Counted from the first letter of the stretch, positions 36,870 through 45,266 are shown. The stretch is 64,000 nucleotides of DNA from Gammaproteobacteria bacterium (GCA_013178375.1 JABLXQ010000035.1:21308-85307); one strand, 5' to 3'. The notes: generated from the letters alone by a model not told the origin. Translations and numbers: made by a program.

Positions 36870-37082
36870 TCACTCCACTCCGTGGCCGTTGTTCTGTCTG
36901 AACTTCTGAAATGAAAACGGCCCGTGGTTGAGCACTGCGTCGATGCGGATCACGAAGTCGTCATCCTGCCTGCCGTCGCTCAATGCTTCACTGCGCAAGG
37001 CGCGCAGCGCCTGGATCCTGGCCTCGTGGAAGGCTCGGCCGGTCAGCGCGCGCAGCACCTCGGGGGGGACGGGATAGTTCAC
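36870..37082 (-). CDS. Small hypothetical protein translationally coupled to the acyl-CoA ligase gene
   Basis: 70 aa. The GTG at 37082-37080 overlaps the TGA stop of the ligase gene (GTGA), a typical coupling arrangement and the main reason to call it. The product starts MNYPVPPEVLRALTG and has an amphipathic helical stretch; the last third (VLNHGPFSFQKF) looks unrelated. It could be the remnant of a longer gene cut at the island's left edge, as the neighbours include other truncated genes. No family recognised. Confidence 0.45.
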   Translation of the reverse strand: MNYPVPPEVLRALTGRAFHEARIQALRALRSEALSDGRQDDDFVIRIDAVLNHGPFSFQKFRQNNGHGVE

Positions 37083-39052
37083 GGAGATCGTCTGCTTCCC
37101 GGCGTGTTGCCCGCCTCGGTTGTGACGGCGAAGGGGAACTGTCCCAGTACGCGGCGCACCTCGGCTTCTGCCGTATCACCGAGCACGACCTGAACCACCA
37201 TGCCCTTGCTCTTGTCATCGGCGACGTCGAGCGTCTGCACCTTGATGCCCGCTTCCGCCAGCGCGGCGGACAGCGCATCCTTCGCTTCCTGGTGTTTGAG
37301 GGCCGGCTTGAAGATCTTGCCGACGCCGGTCAGCGGCATCTGCTCGATGATGCGCACCGCTTTAGGCAGCGCCGCGCGCTCGGTGATGTCCTTCTTCAGG
37401 AACTCCGCCAGGTCGTGCTCGCTGACCTTGGCGCCCGCTTTGAGCTGCACATAGGCGACCGGCAGTTCGCCTGCGTGCACGTCCGGCCGACCCACCGCGG
37501 CGGCGATCTCCACGGCGGGATGGCGATGCAGCGGCTCTTCGATGCTGGCGGGGTCGATGTTGTGGCCGCCGCGGATGATCAGCTCTTTCTTGCGACCGGT
37601 CAGCCAGAAGTAGCCCTCGGCGTCCTGGCGTGCGAGGTCACCGGTGTTGAGCCAGCGCTGACCGTCGCCGCAGTCGACCCAGAGACCCTTGTTCTGCTCC
37701 TCGAGCTTGTAGCCGTCGAAGACGTTGGGCCCGGAGATGACCAGCACGCCGACTTCGCCGACAGGGCAGTCGCGGACATAGGCACCGGCGTCGTCGAGCA
37801 CGACGGCCTTCATCGACTGCCCCGGCACGCGCAGGCCGATGGAGCCGAGCCTGCGCTCGCCCAGCGGCGGGTTGACGCTGGACACGCAGGTGCCTTCGGT
37901 GAGTCCGTAGCCTTCGAGAATCTTCAGGCCGGTGCGCGCCTGGAAGTTGCGGAATACTTCGACCGGCATCGGCGCGGCGCCGCACAGGCCGTACTCCAGC
38001 GAGCTGACATCGTGGCCCGCGACCGGCACTTGCAAGAGAGAGGCGTACAGCGTCGGCACGCCGCTGAAGAAGTTGATGCGGTGCTGAGCGACGATTTCCC
38101 AGAAGCGCTGGACCACGCCGGGGCCGCGATAGCCCTGCGGCGTGCCGAGGACCACATGCGCGCCCTTGGAGAAGGGCAGCAGGCCGGTGACCAGCACGCC
38201 GTTGACGTGGAACAGCGGCAGGCCGCAGAAGACCACCTTGCCGGGGCCGACACTGGCGCCGAAGAACTGCGCGGCGCTCCAGGCGTTGGCGACCTCGTTG
38301 CCATGGCGCCGCACCGCGATCTTGGGCAGGCCGGTGGTGCCCCCGGTGCAGAAGTACGACGACACGTCGGCGGCCGCGATCCGGCGGCCGCTCTGCAGGC
38401 CCGTCGCGTCCTGGCGGCGGATGCTCGCGCTGAAGTCATGCAACTCGACGCCGGTGGGTATTGCGCCGGCGACACCGGCACGCCCGTGAAGTCTGCGGAC
38501 CTCGCGCTTCTGCGCGACCCACGCCAATGGCCTCTTGAGCCCACGTACGCGGTCGCCCAGATTGACCTGCACGACGTGCCGCAGGGAGGGCACCTGCGCG
38601 AGGATGCCGCTGACCTTCGGCCACAGGTCGGTTCCCGGAAACGGCGCGAGCGTGACCAGCACGCTGGCGTTTGCGGCATTGAGCAGTTCGGCGATGGCCG
38701 GCGCTTCCAGCAGCGGATTGACCGCGAAGACGATCCCTGTCGCTTCACCGCCCCAGATCGTGAAGTGCGTTTCCGGCAGGTTGGGCAGCACGAAGGCGAG
38801 GACCGTGTCCTTTGTCACGCCGATTTCATGGAAGAAGTTGGCGGTGCGGGTAATGTCTCCCAGCAGCGCCCGATAGCTCCAGGTCTCTGGCTTGCGGTGC
38901 TCGTCGGTCGTCAGGAAGAAGCTCAGCGCCGGCGCATCGGGATTCAGATTCGCGCCGCGGCGGATCATCTCGTAGGTGCTTGCCGGCAGGTCGGCGGGCA
39001 AGCCAGCGGCCTCCGCGCGCTCTACGTCGCGGATCGTTGTGATGCCATCCAT
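37079..39052 (-). CDS. AMP-forming acyl-CoA synthetase
   Basis: 657 aa. Activates a carboxylic acid to its CoA thioester through an acyl-adenylate. The phosphate-binding loop FCTGGTTGLPK is near residue 237, followed by GYGLTEGT, the TGDLA aspartate block and GRKKELIIRGG, so all core motifs of the ANL superfamily are present. The C-terminal catalytic lysine region PLTGVGKIFKP is intact. The order around it (MDR oxidoreductase, amidohydrolase, PhyH dioxygenase, TetR) suggests a catabolic or side-chain-degradation role; substrate unknown. The next gene (37082) starts on its stop codon. Confidence 0.92.
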   Translation of the reverse strand: MDGITTIRDVERAEAAGLPADLPASTYEMIRRGANLNPDAPALSFFLTTDEHRKPETWSYRALLGDITRTANFFHEIGVTKDTVLAFVLPNLPETHFTIWGGEATGIVFAVNPLLEAPAIAELLNAANASVLVTLAPFPGTDLWPKVSGILAQVPSLRHVVQVNLGDRVRGLKRPLAWVAQKREVRRLHGRAGVAGAIPTGVELHDFSASIRRQDATGLQSGRRIAAADVSSYFCTGGTTGLPKIAVRRHGNEVANAWSAAQFFGASVGPGKVVFCGLPLFHVNGVLVTGLLPFSKGAHVVLGTPQGYRGPGVVQRFWEIVAQHRINFFSGVPTLYASLLQVPVAGHDVSSLEYGLCGAAPMPVEVFRNFQARTGLKILEGYGLTEGTCVSSVNPPLGERRLGSIGLRVPGQSMKAVVLDDAGAYVRDCPVGEVGVLVISGPNVFDGYKLEEQNKGLWVDCGDGQRWLNTGDLARQDAEGYFWLTGRKKELIIRGGHNIDPASIEEPLHRHPAVEIAAAVGRPDVHAGELPVAYVQLKAGAKVSEHDLAEFLKKDITERAALPKAVRIIEQMPLTGVGKIFKPALKHQEAKDALSAALAEAGIKVQTLDVADDKSKGMVVQVVLGDTAEAEVRRVLGQFPFAVTTEAGNTPGSRRSP

Positions 39053-39055
39053 GGT

Positions 39056-39373
39056 TTATCCCTCCTCGGCGATGCGGTTACGCTGCATGCCCAGGTCCAC
39101 ACGGCCGTCCGCCGAGCGGATGCTGGCCTCGACCATCTGGCCGGGCTTGAGGTATTGCGGGCGCTTGGACTGGACCTTGAAGAAAATCTCCCACTTCTTC
39201 TTTTCCGGCAGCAGCGCGCTGTCGGTCTTCGAGCACGGCTTGAGGCCGAAATCACAGAGGAAGCGCTCGGCCAGCGCGAGGTCGGGGCGCTCGAAGATCA
39301 GGTGCGCGAGCGCGGTGGCCTTCACGATCGGATTCGGGTGGCGGGCGGGTTGTGGGGTGAGGAGCTGAGTCAT
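39056..39373 (-). pseudogene. Chimeric gene remnant: VOC/glyoxalase 5' end joined to FAH-family 3' end
   Basis: 105 aa frame. Residues about 17-55 (KATALAHLIFERPDLALAERF, then CDFGL) match the first strand-helix unit of VOC/glyoxalase dioxygenases. Residues about 60-105 (FKVQSKRPQYLKPGQMVEA and the GRVDLGMQRN ending) look like the last part of a fumarylacetoacetate hydrolase-type protein. Neither fold can be complete in 105 residues. A deletion that fused two neighbouring catabolic genes is the simplest reading; the junction falls near 39205-39215. It ends 4 bases before the ligase start. A short genuine protein cannot be excluded. Confidence 0.6.
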
Positions 39374-39394
39374 GGGCGCGTGCTCTCTGGAGAA

Positions 39395-40495
39395 TCAGGA
39401 TTTGGCGACGCGCGATTCAGCGGGAATCGAGCTTTCGCCGGAGGCCATTCGGACGATGATCTTGCCGTTCGCTTTGCCAAGCTCGCAGTATTCATGCGCG
39501 GCGGCCAGATCCTTCAGTTCAAACATCCGGTCGATGTGAGGCCGTATCTGGCCGCGCTCCACCAGTTCGCGCACGGCGATCAGCGCCTCGGGCCGGGACT
39601 TGAAGGTGGACCAGTAATACCCTCCCACCCCCCGCTTCTTTGCACGTGCGCGGTTCTGGTTGAACTGGCGGAAGTTCCGCACCGCGCCCACCACGAGGCC
39701 GGACTCGTCGAAGTTGGCGAGCAGCGGGTGGATCAGGGTAGTGAAGCGACCCTTGCCATCCTTGCGGAGAATGCCGAGCGTCTTCTCCTCAAGTGGACCA
39801 CCGACGGTTTCCAGGGCCACGTCGCAGTTGGAAAGCCGGGTGGCATAGTCCTCGACCTGATAGTCAATGACGACATCGGCGCCCAGCGCGTGGACGCTTT
39901 CCATCTGGTCCTTGCTGCAGGTCGTGGCCACCTGGGCGCCCCAGGCCTTGAGCAACTGGATTGCGAACGATCCGATGCCGCCGGCGCCGGCCTGGACGAA
40001 AACCTTCTTGCCCCTGGCGTTGTCGGCTGTCAATCCGGCCTTTGCCACCAGCGCATCCCAGACCGTGCAGGCGACATACGGAAGCGCCGCGGCCTCGGTG
40101 AAGGACAGCGAGCGCGGCTTGTGGACGACGTCGGCGGGCGTGGAGACGACCCAATCGGCATAAGCCCCCTGCGCCTTCGCCGCTGGCACGCCGTACACCG
40201 CATCGCCCACGGCGAGTCCCTTCACGTCGGGCGCGACGGCCGCGACCACGCCGGAAACATCGCGGCCGAGAACCAGCGGAAGCTCGAAGCCCCTCATCCT
40301 CGAGAGGGCGACCCGCCCGTAGCCTTTGCGCATACGGCAATCAATCGGGTTGACGGACGTCGCGTGCTGTCGGATGAGGATCTGCCCTTTGCGGAGTTCG
40401 GGCATTTTCATCGCTTCCAGCTTGAGAACGTCCGCGGCGGGGCCGTACCGGTGAATGATTGCGTGCTGCATGTATTGATCCTGATATTGGTTCAT
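39395..40495 (-). CDS. Zinc-independent MDR oxidoreductase (quinone oxidoreductase/RTN4IP1-like)
   Basis: 366 aa. NADPH-dependent reductase of the medium-chain family. The N-terminal catalytic fold has ATSVNPIDCRMR and GRDVSGVV; the nucleotide-binding motif is QAGAGGIGSFAIQLLKAWG around residue 170-190. The structural zinc cysteines of true alcohol dehydrogenases are absent, fitting quinone or enone reductases. It lies in the minus-strand island block between the amidohydrolase (40 bases upstream) and the VOC/FAH remnant. Substrate unknown. Confidence 0.88.
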   Translation of the reverse strand: MNQYQDQYMQHAIIHRYGPAADVLKLEAMKMPELRKGQILIRQHATSVNPIDCRMRKGYGRVALSRMRGFELPLVLGRDVSGVVAAVAPDVKGLAVGDAVYGVPAAKAQGAYADWVVSTPADVVHKPRSLSFTEAAALPYVACTVWDALVAKAGLTADNARGKKVFVQAGAGGIGSFAIQLLKAWGAQVATTCSKDQMESVHALGADVVIDYQVEDYATRLSNCDVALETVGGPLEEKTLGILRKDGKGRFTTLIHPLLANFDESGLVVGAVRNFRQFNQNRARAKKRGVGGYYWSTFKSRPEALIAVRELVERGQIRPHIDRMFELKDLAAAHEYCELGKANGKIIVRMASGESSIPAESRVAKS

Positions 40496-40534
40496 GCCTG
40501 ATTGACTATAGGTCTTTGCGGGGCCGATTTACGA

Positions 40535-42076
40535 TTACGCCTTGGTCAGTCGTGCCGACTTCTGGGCCGCGTCGGCCTGCTTCAGCATCATGTTGAACAC
40601 CATGCGGTCCAGACCCGGCATGCGCAGGGCCCAGCCGGCAAAGCGCGCAGCGAATGCGGAACCTGCGTCCAGCGGGAAGGCCGCGCGGACAAGGGTGTAA
40701 GCATCAGCGAGCTCCTGATCATGGGTCGCCTGGACGATGCGCTCCGCAGCCCTCTGTAGCTTGAGCGCAAGGGCCGGCTCGTCGCAGTTCACCAGGCGGC
40801 CGCGCGACTTCACGACCCGGCCTTCGACCATGACCATCTCGATGTCGGCAACGCCGGCCTGCATCACCACGGCCTTCACCGGATCGAGCACCGGTGCCAT
40901 ATTGGCGCCGTTAGTGCGCACGAGGATCAGGTCGGCCCGCTTGCCGACTTCGAGGCTGCCGACTTCGCGCTCCAGGCCGGCCACACGGGCGCCTTCGATT
41001 GTCACCGCGCGGAGTGCATCGTCGGCCGTCAGTGTCAGCGTCTCGGGCATGATCCTGCGCGCGCCCAGCCGGTCGTTGGCCGCCAGGCGGCCTGCGACCA
41101 GCGCCAGGCGCATCTGGGTGAACAGGTCACCGGAGCCCCCGGAGACGATGTCGGCCCCAAGACCGCAGGCCACGCCTGCTTCCCGCGCCAGCGGCCATAC
41201 CGGCGTGCCCATGCCCATCTGCATCTCGCTCTCGGGCGTCACCGAGAGCGAAGCGCCCACCGCCCTAATGCGGGAGAGATCCTCTCGCGTCAGGACGTTG
41301 CCATGAACAAACAGCGTGCGATCGTCAACCAGACCGTTGTCGAGCAGGCGGGTGACATAGCGGGTGCCCCGCGCAAACGGGCCATTTGCGACGTGCACCG
41401 AGAACCGGTGCGCGTCAAGGTGACGGGCGAGTTGCACTTCCTTGACGGTGTAAGGAAGGGGCGCGAAGAGGAACTCGCTCCCAGCGATGCCGAAGCGGAT
41501 CAGGCCATCAGCGGGCGACAGCCGCTCCTTGCGCAGCCGCTCGGCATCCTGATACCGCCAGCTCGTCGTGAACGGTCGGGCGGCCTCGAGAGGCTTGCCC
41601 GCGTCCGCGACATCGGCCATGCCGTAGCAGAACACCGCCCGGATGCCAGCGTGTTCCAGCCCGGTGACCAGCGCATCAGCATGCTGGGGTGTCGCGACCA
41701 GATGCGAGTGGTCGACGACGGTGGTCACCCCGGCGTTCAGCGCATCCATCGCGCCGGCGTAGTTTCCCAGCTCGGCGTCTGCGGCGGTGAAGTGCGGCGC
41801 ATAGCCGAAGCGCAATTTCGCCATATAGTCGTACAGCGTGCCGTCGCCCAGCTGCGCCCGCAGGATCGACTGCCAGGTATGGCGATGGGTATCGATCATG
41901 CCTGGCATCACGATGCCGCCCTCGGCATCGATCGTCTGTGCATCGGTGACGCCGAGATTCACGCCGATGGCGGCGATGCGGCCGTTCTCAATCAGGATCT
42001 GGTGCAAACCTGGCGCGAGCGCGGTCTTGGCGAGGGTCAGGGGAATTGCGTTGAAGATCAGTGTGCGCTGGGACAT
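40535..42076 (-). CDS. Metal-dependent amidohydrolase (cytosine deaminase/chlorohydrolase-like)
   Basis: 513 aa. TIM-barrel hydrolase of the amidohydrolase superfamily: the metal motif GMIDTHRHTW near residue 60, VDHSHLV, HVANG, FVHGN and a late aspartate in GLGADIVSG. Long C-terminal extension (beyond residue 440) with no clear relatives. Family members deaminate or dechlorinate ring compounds or hydrolyse amides; the reaction here is unknown. ATG 42076 has no strong competing start. It sits upstream of the MDR gene, 40 bases apart. Confidence 0.88.
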   Translation of the reverse strand: MSQRTLIFNAIPLTLAKTALAPGLHQILIENGRIAAIGVNLGVTDAQTIDAEGGIVMPGMIDTHRHTWQSILRAQLGDGTLYDYMAKLRFGYAPHFTAADAELGNYAGAMDALNAGVTTVVDHSHLVATPQHADALVTGLEHAGIRAVFCYGMADVADAGKPLEAARPFTTSWRYQDAERLRKERLSPADGLIRFGIAGSEFLFAPLPYTVKEVQLARHLDAHRFSVHVANGPFARGTRYVTRLLDNGLVDDRTLFVHGNVLTREDLSRIRAVGASLSVTPESEMQMGMGTPVWPLAREAGVACGLGADIVSGGSGDLFTQMRLALVAGRLAANDRLGARRIMPETLTLTADDALRAVTIEGARVAGLEREVGSLEVGKRADLILVRTNGANMAPVLDPVKAVVMQAGVADIEMVMVEGRVVKSRGRLVNCDEPALALKLQRAAERIVQATHDQELADAYTLVRAAFPLDAGSAFAARFAGWALRMPGLDRMVFNMMLKQADAAQKSARLTKA

Positions 42077-42124
42077 GACGGATCGACTATTAGTAGGTAA
42101 TTGGGAGTAGTGATGAGCTCAAGG

Positions 42125-43098
42125 TTACTTCTGGGGCTGCCCCCAGGTTTGCCGGAGACGGAGTGGGGTGCGGCGCAGCTTCAGGCGCGTCGCGGCAATG
42201 AGGTTGTTGATCAGGGAACCCATCATCTGCGTCTTGCTCGGCGCCTCGGGCGCGCGGCGTGCCTCGCGTTCGGCCGCGATGGGCTCAGGCAGGATGCGCG
42301 GGAAGGCCGCGCCTCTGAGCGCGCGCCGCCCACTTTCGAGTCGTGACGATAGTGCACCGGCGCGCGCTTGCTGGAGGGCGCCCACACCACGTCGTCGCCG
42401 GTCCAGCGCAGCGCCAGCGCGCGGCGACGGCGCGTGCGGTGGCGATTGCCGTAGCTGCCGTGCAGCGTCAGCGGATGGAACATCAGTATGTCGCCCGGCT
42501 CCATGTCCCAGTCCAGCAACTCGTACTTTTCCAGGTCGGCGTTGATATCCGGGATGTCGTCCATCTTTTCGTCGATGATCGCGGCAACATAGTCCGGCGA
42601 GATCGCCTTGAAGCGCTGCGGCCATTTGTGCGAGCCGCGCACGTACATCAGGCCGCTGCTCGCGCGCGTGACCGGGTCGAGCGGAATCCAGAACGAGGTG
42701 ATCTGCTCGCCGCGGATGGACCAGAACGACAGGTCCTGGTGCCAGGGCGTCGGCGCGTCGGTGCCGGGTTCCTTGATAAACATCTGGTCGTAGAAGAAGC
42801 GAACTTCCTTCGCGCCCAACAGTTGCTGCGCCCAGTGTGCGAAAGGACCGTAGTAGATGGCGTCGCGGAGTTCGTCGACGTGCTTCCATAGAAAGGTGTC
42901 CATCTGGTAACCGCGGGTCTTGCGAGACATGAAGCGGCCCTGCAGCGACATGTCCTCGCGCGCTTTCTCGACGCCGGCCTCGATCAGGCGCAGCCAGTTC
43001 GGGTCGATTGCCTGCTTGATCATCACGACGCCGTCGTCGTGGTAACGCTGGATTTCGTCGGGGCTTAGGGTCCGGCCCGGGATCGTCACGAAACTCAT
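42125..43098 (-). pseudogene. Phytanoyl-CoA dioxygenase (PhyH) family gene with a frameshift
   Basis: Fe(II)/2-oxoglutarate dioxygenase. The first frame from ATG 43098 gives about 257 residues of good PhyH sequence. It includes the metal triad beginning with PTPWHQDLSFW and a C-terminal histidine in MFHPLTLHGSYG, then RWTGDDVVWAP. Near 42319-42327, in a run of alternating G and C, the frame must shift by one base: the following sequence makes sense in the other frame (ALRGAAFPRILPEPI and onward to 42125). All catalytic residues precede the shift, so the truncated product could be partly active; a sequencing or assembly error is the alternative. It is divergent from the TetR gene. Confidence 0.75.
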
Positions 43099-43151
43099 TG
43101 GGCTTTCCTCGCAAGTGTCGCTCGCCAGTGATTTTGTGATAAACTAATCGT

Positions 43152-43191
43152 AGTTGATGATTTTGTCAACTTTGAAGCAGTCATCTATAAT
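43152..43191 (+). promoter_or_regulatory. Promoter with overlapping inverted-repeat operator for the TetR gene
   Basis: TTGTCA (43163-43168) and TATAAT (43186-43191) are separated by 17 bases, a near-consensus sigma-70 promoter. An inverted repeat AGTTGA-N8-TCAACT (43152-43171) covers the -35 box and lies between the divergent dioxygenase and TetR genes, the usual place for TetR autoregulation. Confidence 0.65.
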
Positions 43192-43222
43192 GTGTCCACA
43201 ATCCGTTCACCGAATCTCTCCC

Positions 43223-43984
43223 ATGCCCAAGCCTCCGAAGACCCAGATCCGCAGGGCCGCATCCCCTCAGTCGGCCCGTTCGCCCAAGGCCGCAGACGCC
43301 GGTACCGACCGCGAGCCGCGCAATGCACGTCGCAAGCGCGAGACGCGCGAGCGGCTGCTCGACGCGGCCTTGCGCTTGATGGCGGAACGGGGCATGGCGG
43401 GCGTGGCGATCAACGAAATCACCGATGCCGCCGACGTGGGTTTCGGTTCGTTCTACAACTACTTCGAATCGAAAGAAGCGATCTACGACGCTCTGATCAA
43501 GCAGGTGTTCGAGGACTTTGGCGATGCACTGGATCGACTCGTTCAGGACGTGGCAGACCCTGCGGAGGCGATCGCCCATTGCATCCGCCACGCGCTGCTG
43601 CGGGCGCGTCGGGAGCCAATGTGGGGTCAGTTCCTGTTGCGGGAGGGGTATTCGCAGAACGCGCTGACGCACGGGCTTGGTCGACGGCTGCTGCGCGACA
43701 TCGGACGCGGAGTTGACGCCGGGCGTCTGCAGGTGCCGGACCTGCTCATGTCCTTCATCGCGGCCGGCGGCATCGTGCTCGCTGCGATCGCGACTGAACA
43801 GCAGGTCGGGTCCGAGAACAGTCCACAGGCGGCGCTGGTGAAGGGGCTTGGCATGGACGTCGGCGACATCCCTGAGCGGGCCGCAACCATGGTGCTGACG
43901 ACGCTGGGCCTTCCGCCGAAGGAAGCCGCCGAGCTGGCACGCAAGCCGCTGCCGGTCACCGAGCCGCCGCCAGCTGCGACGTGA
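43223..43984 (+). CDS. TetR-family transcriptional regulator
   Basis: 253 aa. An N-terminal basic region rich in Arg and Pro precedes the TetR helix-turn-helix: RERLLDAALRLMAERG, then VAINEITDAADVGFGSFYNYF with the second helix at about residues 68-87. The C-terminal ligand domain is unassigned. ATG 43223 fits the promoter at 43163-43191 (leader about 25 bases); the upstream in-frame codon at 43190 overlaps the -10 box. It probably represses the divergent catabolic block in response to its substrate. The next gene begins on its stop codon (GTGA). Confidence 0.88.
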   Translation: MPKPPKTQIRRAASPQSARSPKAADAGTDREPRNARRKRETRERLLDAALRLMAERGMAGVAINEITDAADVGFGSFYNYFESKEAIYDALIKQVFEDFGDALDRLVQDVADPAEAIAHCIRHALLRARREPMWGQFLLREGYSQNALTHGLGRRLLRDIGRGVDAGRLQVPDLLMSFIAAGGIVLAAIATEQQVGSENSPQAALVKGLGMDVGDIPERAATMVLTTLGLPPKEAAELARKPLPVTEPPPAAT

Positions 43985-44241
43985 ACGAATTCCGGCGACC
44001 GGACACGCAGATGCATCGCTTCTTCGCCTTTGCGCGTTGCTACTGCTACTCCGAGTTCCTCGGCTTGCGGGAACTGCATCTGAAAAAGCCCGGACTGTTC
44101 ATCGGCAACCACACGATCTTCGGATTGACCGACGCGCCGCTGATGATCGAGCGCCTATACACGCAATACGGCGTGATGCTACACCAGTATCCACAAATCG
44201 AAATAATCCTTCATGCGACTGTTGGCGATGCCAAGCGCTGA
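43981..44241 (+). pseudogene. Truncated lysophospholipid acyltransferase-like gene
   Basis: 86-codon frame starting at GTG 43981, which overlaps the TetR stop. Residues 1-67 read as the N-terminus of a PlsC-type acyltransferase, with FIGNHTIFGLTDAPLMIE, the catalytic His block, and YGVML. Beyond about residue 67 (nt 44182) the frame continues as antisense of the AbiE remnant. The gene was therefore cut, and its remaining two thirds are missing. No useful product is likely. Confidence 0.75.
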
Positions 44242-44617
44242 CAGCGCCTCGAATTTTTCGGCCACCACGGTGTAGCGAGGATAGACGCGCAGCTTTGGTG
44301 CCGCGAACTCCGATAGCATCACAGGGTATTCGACATGCGGCAGCTCCGCCGAGCCGAATCCCAAGAAGTCGGCATCTCTGGTTGGGCGATGTGGGATGTC
44401 GAACCATAGGCACAAAAAGCAGTGCGCCTTTCAGAAGAAATTGATCTGCGTGTTTCGAAATGCTGATTCGGTAGAGCAGTCGCTCAATCACATAGCGCGT
44501 GAGGGCGACACTGGGCAGGCCCAGCGCATTGAGATCGCGCGGGCGTATGAGGCCGCGCTGGGCGGCAAGATCCAGAATGGTTTGATGCGAATTTTTCATG
44601 ATGCCATGGCGTTGCAT
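44179..44617 (-). pseudogene. Degenerate AbiEi/AbiEii toxin-antitoxin (type IV) remnant
   Basis: Read on the minus strand from ATG 44617, the first part (SHQTILDLAAQRGLIRPRDL) matches the AbiEi antitoxin winged helix. It continues directly into an AbiEii-type segment (IERLLYRISISKHADQFLLKG), so the middle and end of the antitoxin are gone. A one-base shift in the A run at 44414-44418 changes the frame; LWFDIPHRPTRDADFLGFG follows, the AbiEii nucleotidyltransferase start. After it the chain jumps to PRYTVVAEKFEAL and ANSRMKDYFDLW, then stops at 44179 where the acyltransferase fragment begins. At least three lesions make it a pseudogene. Confidence 0.8.
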
Positions 44618-44877
44618 TACGTCGGTAGTTGTCAATATATACCTACAAAACGCAATGAAAGCGGTTTCCTTTGCTACCTTGATGCGGCAATCCAACCGAT
44701 TGATTCGTTCGTGTGTAACCCAATGATCTTTAACGTGGATAGTCTCTGACTTTGCGGGCTTTGGGTCAGTTTCAGGCAGAGAGGTCAGAGCGAGGAGTGG
44801 CCAGGAGAGAGCGGAATTTGGCGCGGAAAGCCAAGTTGGACCGCAGGCGTTCCCAGGAACCCGCACGATCAGGCAAG

Positions 44878-44906
44878 AAAAAGCCCCAACTGCGAACAGT
44901 TGGGGC
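44878..44906 (-). terminator. Rho-independent terminator of ssrA
   Basis: On the minus strand, GCCCCAACTG, loop TTCG, CAGTTGGGGC (10-bp perfect stem, 44906-44883) is followed by a T5 run (44882-44878). It begins 9 bases after the tmRNA 3' end. Confidence 0.93.
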
Positions 44907-44914
44907 CTTATTGT

Positions 44915-45266
44915 TGGTGGAGGCGGCGGGGATCGAACCCGCGTCCGTCAGTCCTCTGCCTTTGGATCTACATGTTTAGTCTGTTCTACTGGTCTCGCCC
45001 GCTACCGCCCGATCAGACAGGGTGTTGCAGGCCAGCCTGTATAAGTTTTAGTAACTCAGCGCCAGGCGCGCTTCGTCACGATCTTGTGTTTAATTACCGC
45101 CACTTCGTTCCCACAAGCAAGCTCTGATGGCGGTCCAGCTTAAGCAGCTAGAGCGTAGTTGTCGTCGTTTGCGACTATACTTTGCAGCACTTGGAGTACG
45201 TGTGTTGCTACCCACACGACATGCACCAAAGGGTTTGTAACCAGCGTCGAAGCCAATGTCGCCCCC
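44915..45266 (-). ncRNA. ssrA: Transfer-messenger RNA (tmRNA)
   Basis: 352 nt. Rescues stalled ribosomes with SmpB (encoded at 62692-63162). The 5' end GGGGGCG pairs with the 3' end CGCCTCC, followed by A and CCA (44917-44915), and the T-arm-like region reads GGGTTCGATCCC. The tag reading frame on the minus strand encodes ANDDNYALAA followed by a stop, preceded by the resume alanine codon, the same tag as in Pseudomonas. A TATGAT box at 45284-45279 may be the -10 of its promoter. A strong terminator follows. The plus-strand ORF crossing it is spurious. Confidence 0.97.

Larger units (their letters stand above)
36870..44914. other. Putative decayed genomic island between fumC and ssrA
   Basis: The stretch holds catabolic-type genes (acyl-CoA ligase, MDR oxidoreductase, amidohydrolase, phytanoyl-CoA dioxygenase, TetR) in one minus-strand block, and at least four broken genes. 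It adjoins the tmRNA gene, a frequent integration target for phages and islands. Genes look richer in GC and in Arg/Ala codons than their neighbours by eye, not by measured composition. No integrase, direct repeat of the tmRNA 3' end, or transposase was found, so the exact limits and mechanism are unknown. Confidence 0.5.

Noticed and set aside
36983..40501. A 1172-codon open frame on the plus strand across the acyl-CoA ligase and MDR genes
   Set aside because: It is antisense to three well-supported minus-strand genes with intact catalytic motifs. Its predicted product is rich in His, Arg, Gly and Ala with no family motif, the usual pattern of GC-rich shadow frames.
44752..44979. A 75-codon plus-strand frame near the tmRNA 3' end
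   Set aside because: It reads through the ssrA terminator and 3' end in the wrong sense.
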